Assembly (NCBI GenBank): GCA_964467785.1
Contig: CAYXVB010000149.1
Coordinates: 1-8,848 of the forward strand
Reading direction: 5' to 3'
From: CAYXVB01 sp964467785
GTDB taxonomy: Bacteria; Bdellovibrionota; UBA1018
Length of the DNA: 8,848 nt
The notes beneath the pieces are model-generated. The model ran no database searches. It was not told where the DNA came from and worked only from the letters and a program-made list of their open reading frames with translations. Both the position numbers and the translations under genes were made by a program. This document shows, in pieces, positions 1-6,331 of the stretch (its first letter is position 1; every line of letters starts with the position of its first letter).

Positions 1-97
1 GGAGATTAATCCAGTGGCGCACATCTCTGGCACACACTAGAATAACCAGTTGAGTTACTTGCGATTCGGGATTTTGAGCTCGAATCCACCATATTAG
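1..97. other. Left-edge region without a supportable gene
   Basis: No convincing coding sequence is present. Frame 3 is open from the window edge only to a TGA near position 51 and could be the tail of an upstream gene, but it is too short to judge. The segment at 76-91 contains GAGCTCGAATCCACCA, which loosely resembles the T-loop and CCA end of a tRNA. The preceding bases do not form a proper T-arm (the loop would be 9 nt), so I do not call a tRNA. GATTCG (63-68) and CGAATC (81-86) form a short 6-bp inverted repeat. The terminator that follows suggests some transcript coming from the left ends here. Confidence 0.4.
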
Positions 98-142
98 AAA
101 AGCCCTCGGTTTGCGAAAGCACTCCGAGGGCTTTTTCGTTTT
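98..142 (+). terminator. Strong intrinsic (rho-independent) terminator
   Basis: The arms AAAAGCCCTCGG (98-109) and CCGAGGGCTTTT (124-135) are perfect reverse complements, 12 bp. The 3' arm runs into TTTTT (132-136) and, after CG, another TTTT (139-142). The 14-nt loop itself contains TGC-GAAA-GCA, so a GNRA-type tetraloop hairpin can nest inside the main stem. The A-run on the 5' arm means the hairpin could also stop leftward transcription. It most likely ends a transcript entering from left of the window and insulates the regulator gene from it. Confidence 0.88.
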
Positions 143-200
143 AGTGCTACGATTTCAGCCATTTCTCCGAACCCCACTACATATTCTCGTTCCGCCGAAT

Positions 201-230
201 ATCACTGGAAATCACCCGAAATCACTCAAC
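201..230. repeat. Three degenerate 10-bp tandem direct repeats
   Basis: The units ATCACTGGAA (201-210), ATCACCCGAA (211-220) and ATCACTCAAC (221-230) share ATCAC at exactly 10-bp spacing. The core GGAAATCAC/CGAAATCAC recurs in the overlapping phase, with a partial GAATATCAC just before (198-205). A period of one helical turn puts the units on the same DNA face, as in some multi-copy protein-binding sites. They lie about 100 bp upstream of the XRE regulator start and next to the dyad at 241-280. The function is unproven and could be chance in a short non-coding stretch. Confidence 0.5.
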
Positions 231-240
231 TTGCATCAAT

Positions 241-280
241 CTGTAGTTGGGAGCTGTAGTTGACGGGTTGCCAACTACAG
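241..280. promoter_or_regulatory. Candidate operator: direct and inverted CTGTAGTTG copies
   Basis: CTGTAGTTGG (241-250) is repeated as CTGTAGTTG (254-262) and recurs inverted as CCAACTACAG (271-280). The outer pair makes a perfect 10-bp inverted repeat. The inner pair makes a perfect 9-bp inverted repeat with a 9-nt spacer. The block ends 51 bp before the ATG of the XRE regulator and overlaps its likely promoter. That is a typical placement for an autoregulatory operator of a dimeric HTH protein. There is no U-tract after the inverted copy, so a terminator is unlikely. Assigning this site to the adjacent regulator is an inference from position and symmetry. Confidence 0.6.
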
Positions 281-288
281 CATTTTCT
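260..288 (+). promoter_or_regulatory. Possible sigma70-type promoter of the regulator gene
   Basis: TTGACG (260-265) matches five of six bases of the -35 consensus. At 17-bp spacing the -10 candidate TTTTCT (283-288) is poor, matching about half the TATAAT consensus. Initiation would fall near 295-300, giving a leader of roughly 30-35 nt before the ATG at 332. The -35 lies inside the CTGTAGTTG block, so a bound repressor would block it. A weak -10 is the main reason for doubt. Confidence 0.3.
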
Positions 289-331
289 AAGCGTGTAGAC
301 TTTAAACCGGCAAAAAGCTAAGCTTGACGCC

Positions 332-676
332 ATGAAAGCCCGAAGTCAGAAGATTATCGTAACCAACGAGGCCCGCGTCCTCCGCAGCCTCCGGCTCGAG
401 CACGGACTCTCCATGAAGAAGGCCGGGCAACTTGCAGGGGTATCCGACTCCCTCATCGCCCATATTGAAACCGGCCGGATGAACCCGCCCAAAGGCCCCC
501 ACCTAGAGCGCCTGCTGTTGGTTTACGGTGGGATCAAGGAAAAGAGCTTTTACGAGCGGGTCCGGACCTTCCAGACAAAGCCTACCCCACGGGAGGAGCT
601 CCTGGAGCTGATCGGCCGGGCGAATGCGGCCCAGGTCCAGACGATTCTTCAAGTTGTACGTGGGATACTAGGGTAA
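332..676 (+). CDS. XRE-family helix-turn-helix transcriptional regulator
   Basis: This small protein of 114 residues has a Cro/C1-type (XRE) DNA-binding domain at about residues 14-67. The run ARVLRSLRLEHGLSMKKAG, then LAGVSDSLIAHIETGR, gives the expected helices, with SDSLIAHIETGR (38-49) as the recognition-helix region. PKGPHLERLLLVYG closes the domain. Residues 71-114 are a short, probably helical tail of unknown role with no enzymatic motif. Proteins of this size and fold often control restriction-modification or toxin-type genes, acting as dimers on inverted repeats. The dyad just upstream makes autoregulation plausible. The ATG at 332 is the natural start, although upstream bases show no strong Shine-Dalgarno. 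It is the only + strand gene and converges on the defence operon with 18 bp between stops, so it cannot be co-transcribed with it. Whether it controls the operon promoter, which lies outside the window, is unknown. Confidence 0.88.
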   Translation: MKARSQKIIVTNEARVLRSLRLEHGLSMKKAGQLAGVSDSLIAHIETGRMNPPKGPHLERLLLVYGGIKEKSFYERVRTFQTKPTPREELLELIGRANAAQVQTILQVVRGILG

Positions 677-694
677 AGGCCCGCTAGGCGATCT

Positions 695-1237
695 TCAAGA
701 CTGTTTGTAGTCGCCGAAGTACACGTACGGACGAAAAATCTTCGGTAGCTCCTCAATCGTATTGAGAATGCTGAGTAGGTGGTCATGTTCCTTTTGGGCC
801 CAGCCCTCTCCTTTAGGACTGGCAACGAACCAAGCGTAATGAGCGTTGAGTTCTTCGAGCTTTTTGTGAATCTCAGGACCGAAGAGGGACTTGGCCTTGT
901 GGATTCCGATACCTCGGAAAGACTCGTGCGCTGCCTCAAGGCCAGTGATGACGCTCTTGTTTATACTTTCGTTATCGCTGTGTTTCGGGAGACCGCCATG
1001 TGTGACAACAACGCTACAGAACTTCAGAACCTGTTCGTAAATCTCCCACCGCTTATTCAGGAGGTCCAAGCGGAAGCGCTCTCTCGAAAAGATATAGGCA
1101 TAGAAACTGAACCCCAGCGCAATGGAACTGATAATCGTGGCCGGAATCTGCTCCGGGTGCTTCAGATAAATCAGAAGGGAAACGAGCACCACGTCCAGAC
1201 CCAGAACTATCCCGATAGCGGTCACAGGACTTCTCAC
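695..1237 (-). CDS. Small two-helix membrane protein, unknown function
   Basis: The protein has 180 residues. Two hydrophobic segments, about 5-25 and 31-50, are separated by a short KHPEQ-type turn, predicting a membrane hairpin. A charged stretch follows (SRERFRLDLLNKRWEIYEQV, about 51-70), then a mainly polar, probably cytoplasmic helical domain to the C-terminus. I recognise no catalytic motif and assign no family. The start is GTG (1235-1237), overlapping the TGA of the preceding ORF by four bases (GTGA). A GGGGA sequence lies about 7 nt upstream, so translational coupling supports this start. It is the last gene of the - strand operon. In defence operons small membrane hairpin proteins are often effectors or anchors for a cytoplasmic partner. 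Here that is inference from context with the KAP-like NTPase. No terminator is visible after its stop. Confidence 0.75.
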   Translation of the reverse strand: MRSPVTAIGIVLGLDVVLVSLLIYLKHPEQIPATIISSIALGFSFYAYIFSRERFRLDLLNKRWEIYEQVLKFCSVVVTHGGLPKHSDNESINKSVITGLEAAHESFRGIGIHKAKSLFGPEIHKKLEELNAHYAWFVASPKGEGWAQKEHDHLLSILNTIEELPKIFRPYVYFGDYKQS

Positions 1238-1743
1238 GACGGAATCCCCGCTGCATGTGCCGGCGTAGCGGCCGCTGGGTCGGGTGCTGGCGCGGGCTCA
1301 GCTGGAAACTGAGGAATCCTTTTGATCAGATCGTTCAAGCGGATAACGCCGGAGTGATCCAGCCCTCCAGACTGACCAAGTTTGTTTAGGCGGTCGGCAA
1401 TTTCCTGAGCCGCTTTTCTTCGGACTGAGAGAGGGACATCATTGGCTCCGCTGTTCAAGCCCTTCAGTACTGACCGATAGTACCCGTGGAAGAGCATCGG
1501 ATCGGCCGACGCTTTGGCATCCGCTTCGTTCATAAAAGCCGGATCCAGCGCTGCCAACATCAAAGGTTTGCTGATTTCTAGGTCAGTCAGGCCGTATTTG
1601 TGGTCCTTGGATTCGAACCAGGACTTGATCGTTTGAGCACTGGTATCAACTCGAGTCTTTTGGAGCTCTGACTTGAAGTGCTTTAGGTACGGCTCCACCT
1701 TCTGCTGCTGAAACTGGGTTTCGAACTCAAAACCACCTGGCAT
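1234..1743 (-). CDS. Unrecognised ORF with Ala/Pro-rich tail; possibly the C-terminal part of the upstream NTPase
   Basis: The protein has 169 residues as read from the ATG at 1741-1743. The body (about 1-145) is charged and probably helical, for example RRKAAQEIADRLNKLG and IRLNDLIKRI. Residues about 146-169 are a low-complexity Pro/Ala tail. I see no signal peptide, membrane segment or catalytic motif. The start is doubtful. The nearest purine-rich AGGTGA lies 13 nt upstream, too far for a normal Shine-Dalgarno. The frame stays open upstream through nine more codons until the N gap at 1771-1780. So this may be a separate gene, or the C-terminal domain of the NTPase if the true gap length restores the frame. 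Its stop overlaps the next gene's GTG start by four bases. Function unknown. Confidence 0.6.
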   Translation of the reverse strand: MPGGFEFETQFQQQKVEPYLKHFKSELQKTRVDTSAQTIKSWFESKDHKYGLTDLEISKPLMLAALDPAFMNEADAKASADPMLFHGYYRSVLKGLNSGANDVPLSVRRKAAQEIADRLNKLGQSGGLDHSGVIRLNDLIKRIPQFPAEPAPAPDPAAATPAHAAGIPS

Positions 1744-1756
1744 TTCGAGTGACTTA

Positions 1757-3214
1757 TCACCTGCCTGCGCNNNNNNNNNNCGGAAAGCCGCCGCCGCCGA
1801 GATCGATCAGTTCCGTCGCGAGATCATCGCACGTAGTGGAAACCGCGAGGATGGTGAAAACCTCACTGACGAAGCTTTGCTTCGCGAAGTGATGAACACG
1901 GTTGGCAAGCCCGGCAAGCTCAGGGGCCTCGACCGCCTTGGTTTGATCCAAAAAGCTGAAGTAGACCTTCAGAAACGTGAGAACAGCGTAGGCCGAAGCA
2001 GGTTCTTTGCCGCGAAGGAAGTCGAGAATCCTCTTCATAAAGCCTTGCTTCTCGGCATCAGAAGCAAAAAACCATCCACCGTCTCGAATTTCGCGAAGTA
2101 TTTTCTGATCTTCCGTTTTGGGTTGGTTATCCTCCGGGGTAATTTCCGCCTTTAGCGCGCCTGCATCAAGAGTCCCAGATTTGACGAAATCATAGATAGC
2201 CTGAGACTTCGAAGGAGGCGGTCGATCCTCGCAGTAACGCGTGTAAAACTCGTAGGCGTTCTTTTCATCTCCCTCGAGTTCTTCGACCTTCTTTTTATCA
2301 TTGTAGGACATGATGTGATACCGGATCCAATTATAGGTTTCGGCGTCTCTTAATCCTTTACGGGCGTCCTCGATTAAAAGAGCAACCAGAAACCTGAGGG
2401 CTCCCTCAGGGATCTCAACTGGACAGGCGTCAAATACTTCGCCCAGGTATCTCAATACCCGCTGGAGCGTCCGGAGGTTTTCCCAAGCTCCAGCTCGAAA
2501 CATATCAAGTACCAAGTCCTTCGAGGCCTGTACCTTCTTCTTAGTCGCGCCATCTTTCAGGTCGTTAACAAAGACGTCATAGACTGCCGTTGGGCTGGGG
2601 TTGTAGCTAAGTGACGTCCAAATGACTTTCTCTTTGTAGGATTCGTATAGCGACCTCTTATCGCCTTTCTCCCCAGACCTAAGCGTGTCCTCGTTTGCAA
2701 TCAGAAGAATGCGGCACTTCTTGTGCTCGACAAGGTAATTGATAAAGCCAAGAGTGATATCCGGATGAACGGAGGCGCGCTCCAAATCGTCAAAGCAAAT
2801 AATCGTCTGTTCCTTGAGAAAGGGGATCAGGTCAATCTTCACTGCTCCTAAATCAACGCCAGCAGCTTTCTTGAGAAAACCAGCGGCACTCGAGAGCACG
2901 CCGAGCTTTTCAATCCCCTCGAAAACCTTATCGCCGCCAAAGCCCTTGGCGCTCCGCTTCACCCAAGACGAAATCAGCTTGCTCCGAATATCGTCGGGAC
3001 TAGTTGCACCGAAGAGGCTGACGTAGACGGGCTTCAGGCCCTTGGTGATCAAGGTCGGCTCAATCTCATTCAGCCAAATATATGTCTTCCCGGAGCCCCA
3101 TCCGCCGGTCAAAAGCGTTGCGCCAATCGGTCTCTTCGAATCGTGGGTAAGAATCTCGACGATTCTAGCGCTGATCGGGTGAAGGATCTTTTGGGGTGTA
3201 ATGATATCGCTCAT
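1757..3214 (-). CDS. KAP-like P-loop NTPase, C-terminus uncertain at assembly gap
   Basis: A predicted ATPase with a Walker A motif GGWGSGKT at residues 37-44 and a Walker B IICFDDLER at 138-146, where hydrophobics are followed by DDLER. LLIANED (170-176) follows as a likely sensor strand. This layout matches the KAP group of STAND-related P-loop NTPases, which includes the phage-exclusion protein PifA. Many KAP proteins carry membrane helices between Walker A and B. None is evident here, so it should be cytoplasmic. Residues about 200-478 are helical and unassigned. ATG (3212-3214) directly follows the hsdR TGA with no spacer, and GGTGG lies just upstream, so translation is coupled to hsdR. 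Sequence is certain only to residue 478 (position 1781). The stop at 1757-1759 depends on the ten-N gap being true to length, so the protein could end earlier or continue into the next ORF. Its exact role is unknown; a defence function is inferred. Confidence 0.82.
   Translation of the reverse strand: MSDIITPQKILHPISARIVEILTHDSKRPIGATLLTGGWGSGKTYIWLNEIEPTLITKGLKPVYVSLFGATSPDDIRSKLISSWVKRSAKGFGGDKVFEGIEKLGVLSSAAGFLKKAAGVDLGAVKIDLIPFLKEQTIICFDDLERASVHPDITLGFINYLVEHKKCRILLIANEDTLRSGEKGDKRSLYESYKEKVIWTSLSYNPSPTAVYDVFVNDLKDGATKKKVQASKDLVLDMFRAGAWENLRTLQRVLRYLGEVFDACPVEIPEGALRFLVALLIEDARKGLRDAETYNWIRYHIMSYNDKKKVEELEGDEKNAYEFYTRYCEDRPPPSKSQAIYDFVKSGTLDAGALKAEITPEDNQPKTEDQKILREIRDGGWFFASDAEKQGFMKRILDFLRGKEPASAYAVLTFLKVYFSFLDQTKAVEAPELAGLANRVHHFAKQSFVSEVFTILAVSTTCDDLATELIDLGGGGFPXXXXAGR
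1771..1780. other. Assembly gap (10 N) at the NTPase gene end
   Basis: A run of exactly ten Ns, probably a placeholder of arbitrary length. Immediately on its right, on the + strand, is a GCC-repeat stretch (1787-1798) encoding consecutive glycines on the - strand, which may have broken the assembly. Unlike the second gap, I find no duplicated sequence on the two sides, so the true sequence cannot be reconstructed from the window. Confidence 0.95.
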
Positions 3215-6200
3215 TCACACCACCGCCCAGTCCTTGCAAAGGAGCTCGGCCTGCTGAAGGACCGTCATCGTTGCCCTCTCCTGCTTGTCGGGCGGATACC
3301 CGTACTTTCGGAGCAAACGTTTGATTCGGACCCTCATTTCAGCACGAACACTTTCCTTCACGGTCCAATCGATCTTGATGCTGGCTTTGATCTCTTTGAC
3401 CAGATCTTGGGCGATCTTCTTCAGTATCTGGTCGCCAAGACCTTTAACCGCGCTGTCGTTCACCTCGAGGGCGTCGTAGAAGGCAGCTTCGTCACTCGTG
3501 AGGCCAAGGTTTTCACCACGGCCCATCGCCTCGTTGAACTCCCTCGCCATCCGGATCAGCTCCTCAATAATCTGAGCCGTCTCGATGGCGCGGTTTTGGT
3601 ACTTCTTGAGGGACTGCTCTAACATTTCCGAAAAAGACCGCGCTTGAACGAGGTTCTTTCTGCTCCGGACCTTGATCTCGTCGTTGAGCAACCGCGCAAG
3701 AAGCTCTACCGCCAGGTTCTTTTGAGGCATATTTTTGACCTCAGCAAGAAACTGATCGGAGAGAATGCTGATCTCGGGCTTCTTCAGGCCCGCGGCCGCA
3801 AAGACGTCCATGACGCCCTCAGAAGCAACAGCCTTGGAAACAAGTTGCCGGAGCGCGTACTCCATGTCCTCGATGGTCTTTCCGGTCATCCCGGTCGGCC
3901 TTGTTAGCACGGTCCTGATTACCGTAAAGAACGCCACATCATTCCGCATCGAGGCGGCTCGGTCATGAGAAGCCGCGAGCGAGTACGCCTTCGATAGCTC
4001 TGTCACGGCCTTCACGAACCTCTGCTTGCCGTCCTTCTGCTTCAAGATGTGTTCTTGGGCATTGGGTAGAAGCGCAAGCCGTTGCGGCGGCGTCCCATTC
4101 TTCCAGGCGGACCAATCGAAGCCGTGAAACATCTGACAAACGACCTCGTACTTCTCCTCCATGACTTCCAACGCCTTTTCCTGATCGACGTAGAGATCAC
4201 CGCGACCGTTGTTAGCGGTATAGTTGGAAAGCGCATCCTTGAGTTGATCCGCAATGCCAAGGTAGTCGACGACTAAGCCACCGGCCTTGTTCTTGAAGAC
4301 GCGGTTCACACGAGCGATGGCCTGCATCAGGCCGTGTCCCTTCATCGGCTTGTCGACATAGAGTGTGTGCATACAAGGGGCATCGAAGCCCGTGAGCCAC
4401 ATGTCTCTCACGATGACGAGTTGAAACGGGTCCTCGGGCTTCCGAAACCTCGCAGCAAGCTCATTGAGTCTCGCCTTATTACGGATATGGGGCTGGAACT
4501 CAGCCTGGTCGGAAGCAGCTCCGGTCATGACCACCTTGATCGAACCCTTGGCATCGTCGTCGCTGTGCCATTTAGGTCTGAGCCGGGTAAGTTCATTGTA
4601 GAGGGCCACACAGATCCTTCGTGACATACAAACGATCATGCCTTTACCGCCGTCGAGCGACTCTTGGCGTGTCTCGAAGTGGTTGACGATATCGCGGGCA
4701 ATCTCCTTGATGCGGGTTTCTGAGCCCACAAGAGCTTCGAGCTGCGCCCACTTGGACTTGAGCTTTTCCTTGGAGCTCTCTTCCTCGCCCTCGGTCACTT
4801 CGTCGAATTCCGGGTCAAGGTTCGGCACCTCGTCCTGCTTGAGCGTCAACTTGGCAAGACGACTCTCATAATAGATAGGGACAGTTGCCTTGTCTTCGAC
4901 GGCCTGTTGGATGTCGTAAATATCGATATAATCGCCGAAGACGGCGCGAGTGCTTTTATCGGTAAGTTCAATCGGTGTGCCGGTAAAGCCGATGTAGGAT
5001 GCGTTCGGAAGGGCATCTCGCAGGTGTTGAGCGAAGCCTACGTTGATGTTTCCGGATTTTGTGTCCACCTTGGCCTTGAAGCCGTACTGGCTCCGATGCG
5101 CCTCATCCGCGATAACCACGATGTTCTTGCGATCCGACAAGACCGGGAACTTCTCGCCCTTCTCCTCGGGGAGGAACTTCTGAATGGTCGTGAAAATAAT
5201 ACCGCCAGAACCCACGGCGAGGAGCTTCTTTAGACTTTCCCGATCTTCGGCCTGTCGCGGGGTCTGCCGCAGCAAGTCCTTGGACTTCGCGAACTGGCCG
5301 AACAACTGCTCATCCAGGTCGTTCCTATCCGTCAGGACTACCAGCGTCGGATTTTCCATCTCGGGATGGGTCGTAAGCGCCCCCGCATAAAAAGTCATGG
5401 TCAAGCTCTTGCCACTCCCTTGCGTGTGCCAAACTACGCCAACCTTCCGGTTCCCGTTGGGTTTCGATGCCTTGACAGTCTCGCTGACGGCCTTGAGGAC
5501 TGCATGAAACTGGTGATAACCCGCGAGCTTTTTGCTCAAGGCACCGCTTTTGTCCTCCTCGAAAATCACGAAGTGCCGTAGGAAGTTCATCAGGCGAGTC
5601 TTCTCGAACACGCCCTTCACCATGACCTCAAGACCGAGCTGAGTACTGCTCGCGAGGCTCGATCCATCGATGGTTTTCCAGGGCATGAACCGTTCGCGGT
5701 CAGACGTCAGGGAGCCGATGGCGGCCTGGTGCCCGTCCGACACGATCAGTACCTCGTTATAGGTGAAGAGTGATGGGATTTGAGCCTTGTAAGTCTGGAG
5801 CTGGTTGAAGGCTTCGACCATCACGCTCGTGTCCTTCGTAATGCTCTTCAGCTCCAGAACCCCGATCGGCAAGCCATTCAGGAATACGATGATGTCTGGC
5901 CTTCGGTTGACATTGCCCTCGATGATCGTGAACTGGTTACAGGCTACGAAGTCGTTCTCGTCGGGATCATTGAAGCTCATGAGCCTGACAGGTTCGGAGA
6001 CCTGGCTGCCGTCCTTCTTGCGGTACTGAATGTCCACGCCATTCACCAGCATGAGATGGAAGGACCGGTTATTGAGAACAAGGCTCGGATGGCTTGTGTT
6101 CAGGACCTTACGAAGGACTTCATCGATGGCTTCCGTCGGCACCCCGGGGTTCAGACGCTTGATGGCGGCCTCAAGACGGCCCTTCAATACAACTTCAGAG

Positions 6201-6331
6201 TAAGAGCTCCGCTCTGGAGACGTGCCGTCTTCGGCGATGTCTGGCCCGTGGAGCTTGCTAAAACCAAGTTCTTCAAGCCACGTGAGGGCAGCTTGCTCGA
6301 CAGTGTTCTCGTTCAGGATCTCTTCGCTCAT
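3215..6331 (-). CDS. hsdR: Type I restriction enzyme, HsdR (R) subunit
   Basis: The restriction and DNA-translocation subunit, 1038 residues, a normal full length for the family. The N-terminal PD-(D/E)xK nuclease is visible as RPDIIVF (P145, D146) and VLELK (E160, K162), with QLQTYK (177-182) as the family's Q-x3-Y motif. The superfamily 2 helicase motor follows: Walker A HTQGSGKS (302-309), DEAH (409-412), FTGTP (449-453), TGFDAP (647-652) and QAIARVNR (670-677). The C-terminal third is helical and should mediate docking to the HsdM/HsdS core. With those subunits it translocates and cuts unmodified DNA away from the recognition site. The ATG at 6329-6331 overlaps the hsdS stop as ATGA and has an AAGGAG Shine-Dalgarno 5 nt upstream, which fixes the start. 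All motifs needed for nuclease and motor activity look intact, with no frameshift. Confidence 0.98.
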   Translation of the reverse strand: MSEEILNENTVEQAALTWLEELGFSKLHGPDIAEDGTSPERSSYSEVVLKGRLEAAIKRLNPGVPTEAIDEVLRKVLNTSHPSLVLNNRSFHLMLVNGVDIQYRKKDGSQVSEPVRLMSFNDPDENDFVACNQFTIIEGNVNRRPDIIVFLNGLPIGVLELKSITKDTSVMVEAFNQLQTYKAQIPSLFTYNEVLIVSDGHQAAIGSLTSDRERFMPWKTIDGSSLASSTQLGLEVMVKGVFEKTRLMNFLRHFVIFEEDKSGALSKKLAGYHQFHAVLKAVSETVKASKPNGNRKVGVVWHTQGSGKSLTMTFYAGALTTHPEMENPTLVVLTDRNDLDEQLFGQFAKSKDLLRQTPRQAEDRESLKKLLAVGSGGIIFTTIQKFLPEEKGEKFPVLSDRKNIVVIADEAHRSQYGFKAKVDTKSGNINVGFAQHLRDALPNASYIGFTGTPIELTDKSTRAVFGDYIDIYDIQQAVEDKATVPIYYESRLAKLTLKQDEVPNLDPEFDEVTEGEEESSKEKLKSKWAQLEALVGSETRIKEIARDIVNHFETRQESLDGGKGMIVCMSRRICVALYNELTRLRPKWHSDDDAKGSIKVVMTGAASDQAEFQPHIRNKARLNELAARFRKPEDPFQLVIVRDMWLTGFDAPCMHTLYVDKPMKGHGLMQAIARVNRVFKNKAGGLVVDYLGIADQLKDALSNYTANNGRGDLYVDQEKALEVMEEKYEVVCQMFHGFDWSAWKNGTPPQRLALLPNAQEHILKQKDGKQRFVKAVTELSKAYSLAASHDRAASMRNDVAFFTVIRTVLTRPTGMTGKTIEDMEYALRQLVSKAVASEGVMDVFAAAGLKKPEISILSDQFLAEVKNMPQKNLAVELLARLLNDEIKVRSRKNLVQARSFSEMLEQSLKKYQNRAIETAQIIEELIRMAREFNEAMGRGENLGLTSDEAAFYDALEVNDSAVKGLGDQILKKIAQDLVKEIKASIKIDWTVKESVRAEMRVRIKRLLRKYGYPPDKQERATMTVLQQAELLCKDWAVV

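Noticed and set aside
76..91. tRNA or tmRNA 3' end
   Set aside because: Only a short T-loop/CCA-like string is present. No proper T-stem, acceptor or other arms can be folded from the preceding bases, so no RNA gene is called.
687..715. Bidirectional terminator between convergent genes
   Set aside because: GGCGA (687-691) and TCGCC (711-715) form only a 5-bp stem with a 19-nt loop and no T-run, and they lie partly inside the membrane protein gene.
779..1312. 177-codon + strand open frame opposite the membrane protein gene
   Set aside because: The - strand frame has coherent membrane helices, a coupled start with Shine-Dalgarno and an operon context. The + frame has none of these and ends in a translation of the Ala/Pro-rich region.
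3143..3622. 159-codon + strand open frame across the hsdR/NTPase junction
   Set aside because: Antisense to the conserved end of hsdR and the start of the NTPase gene. No recognisable motif, so a shadow frame.
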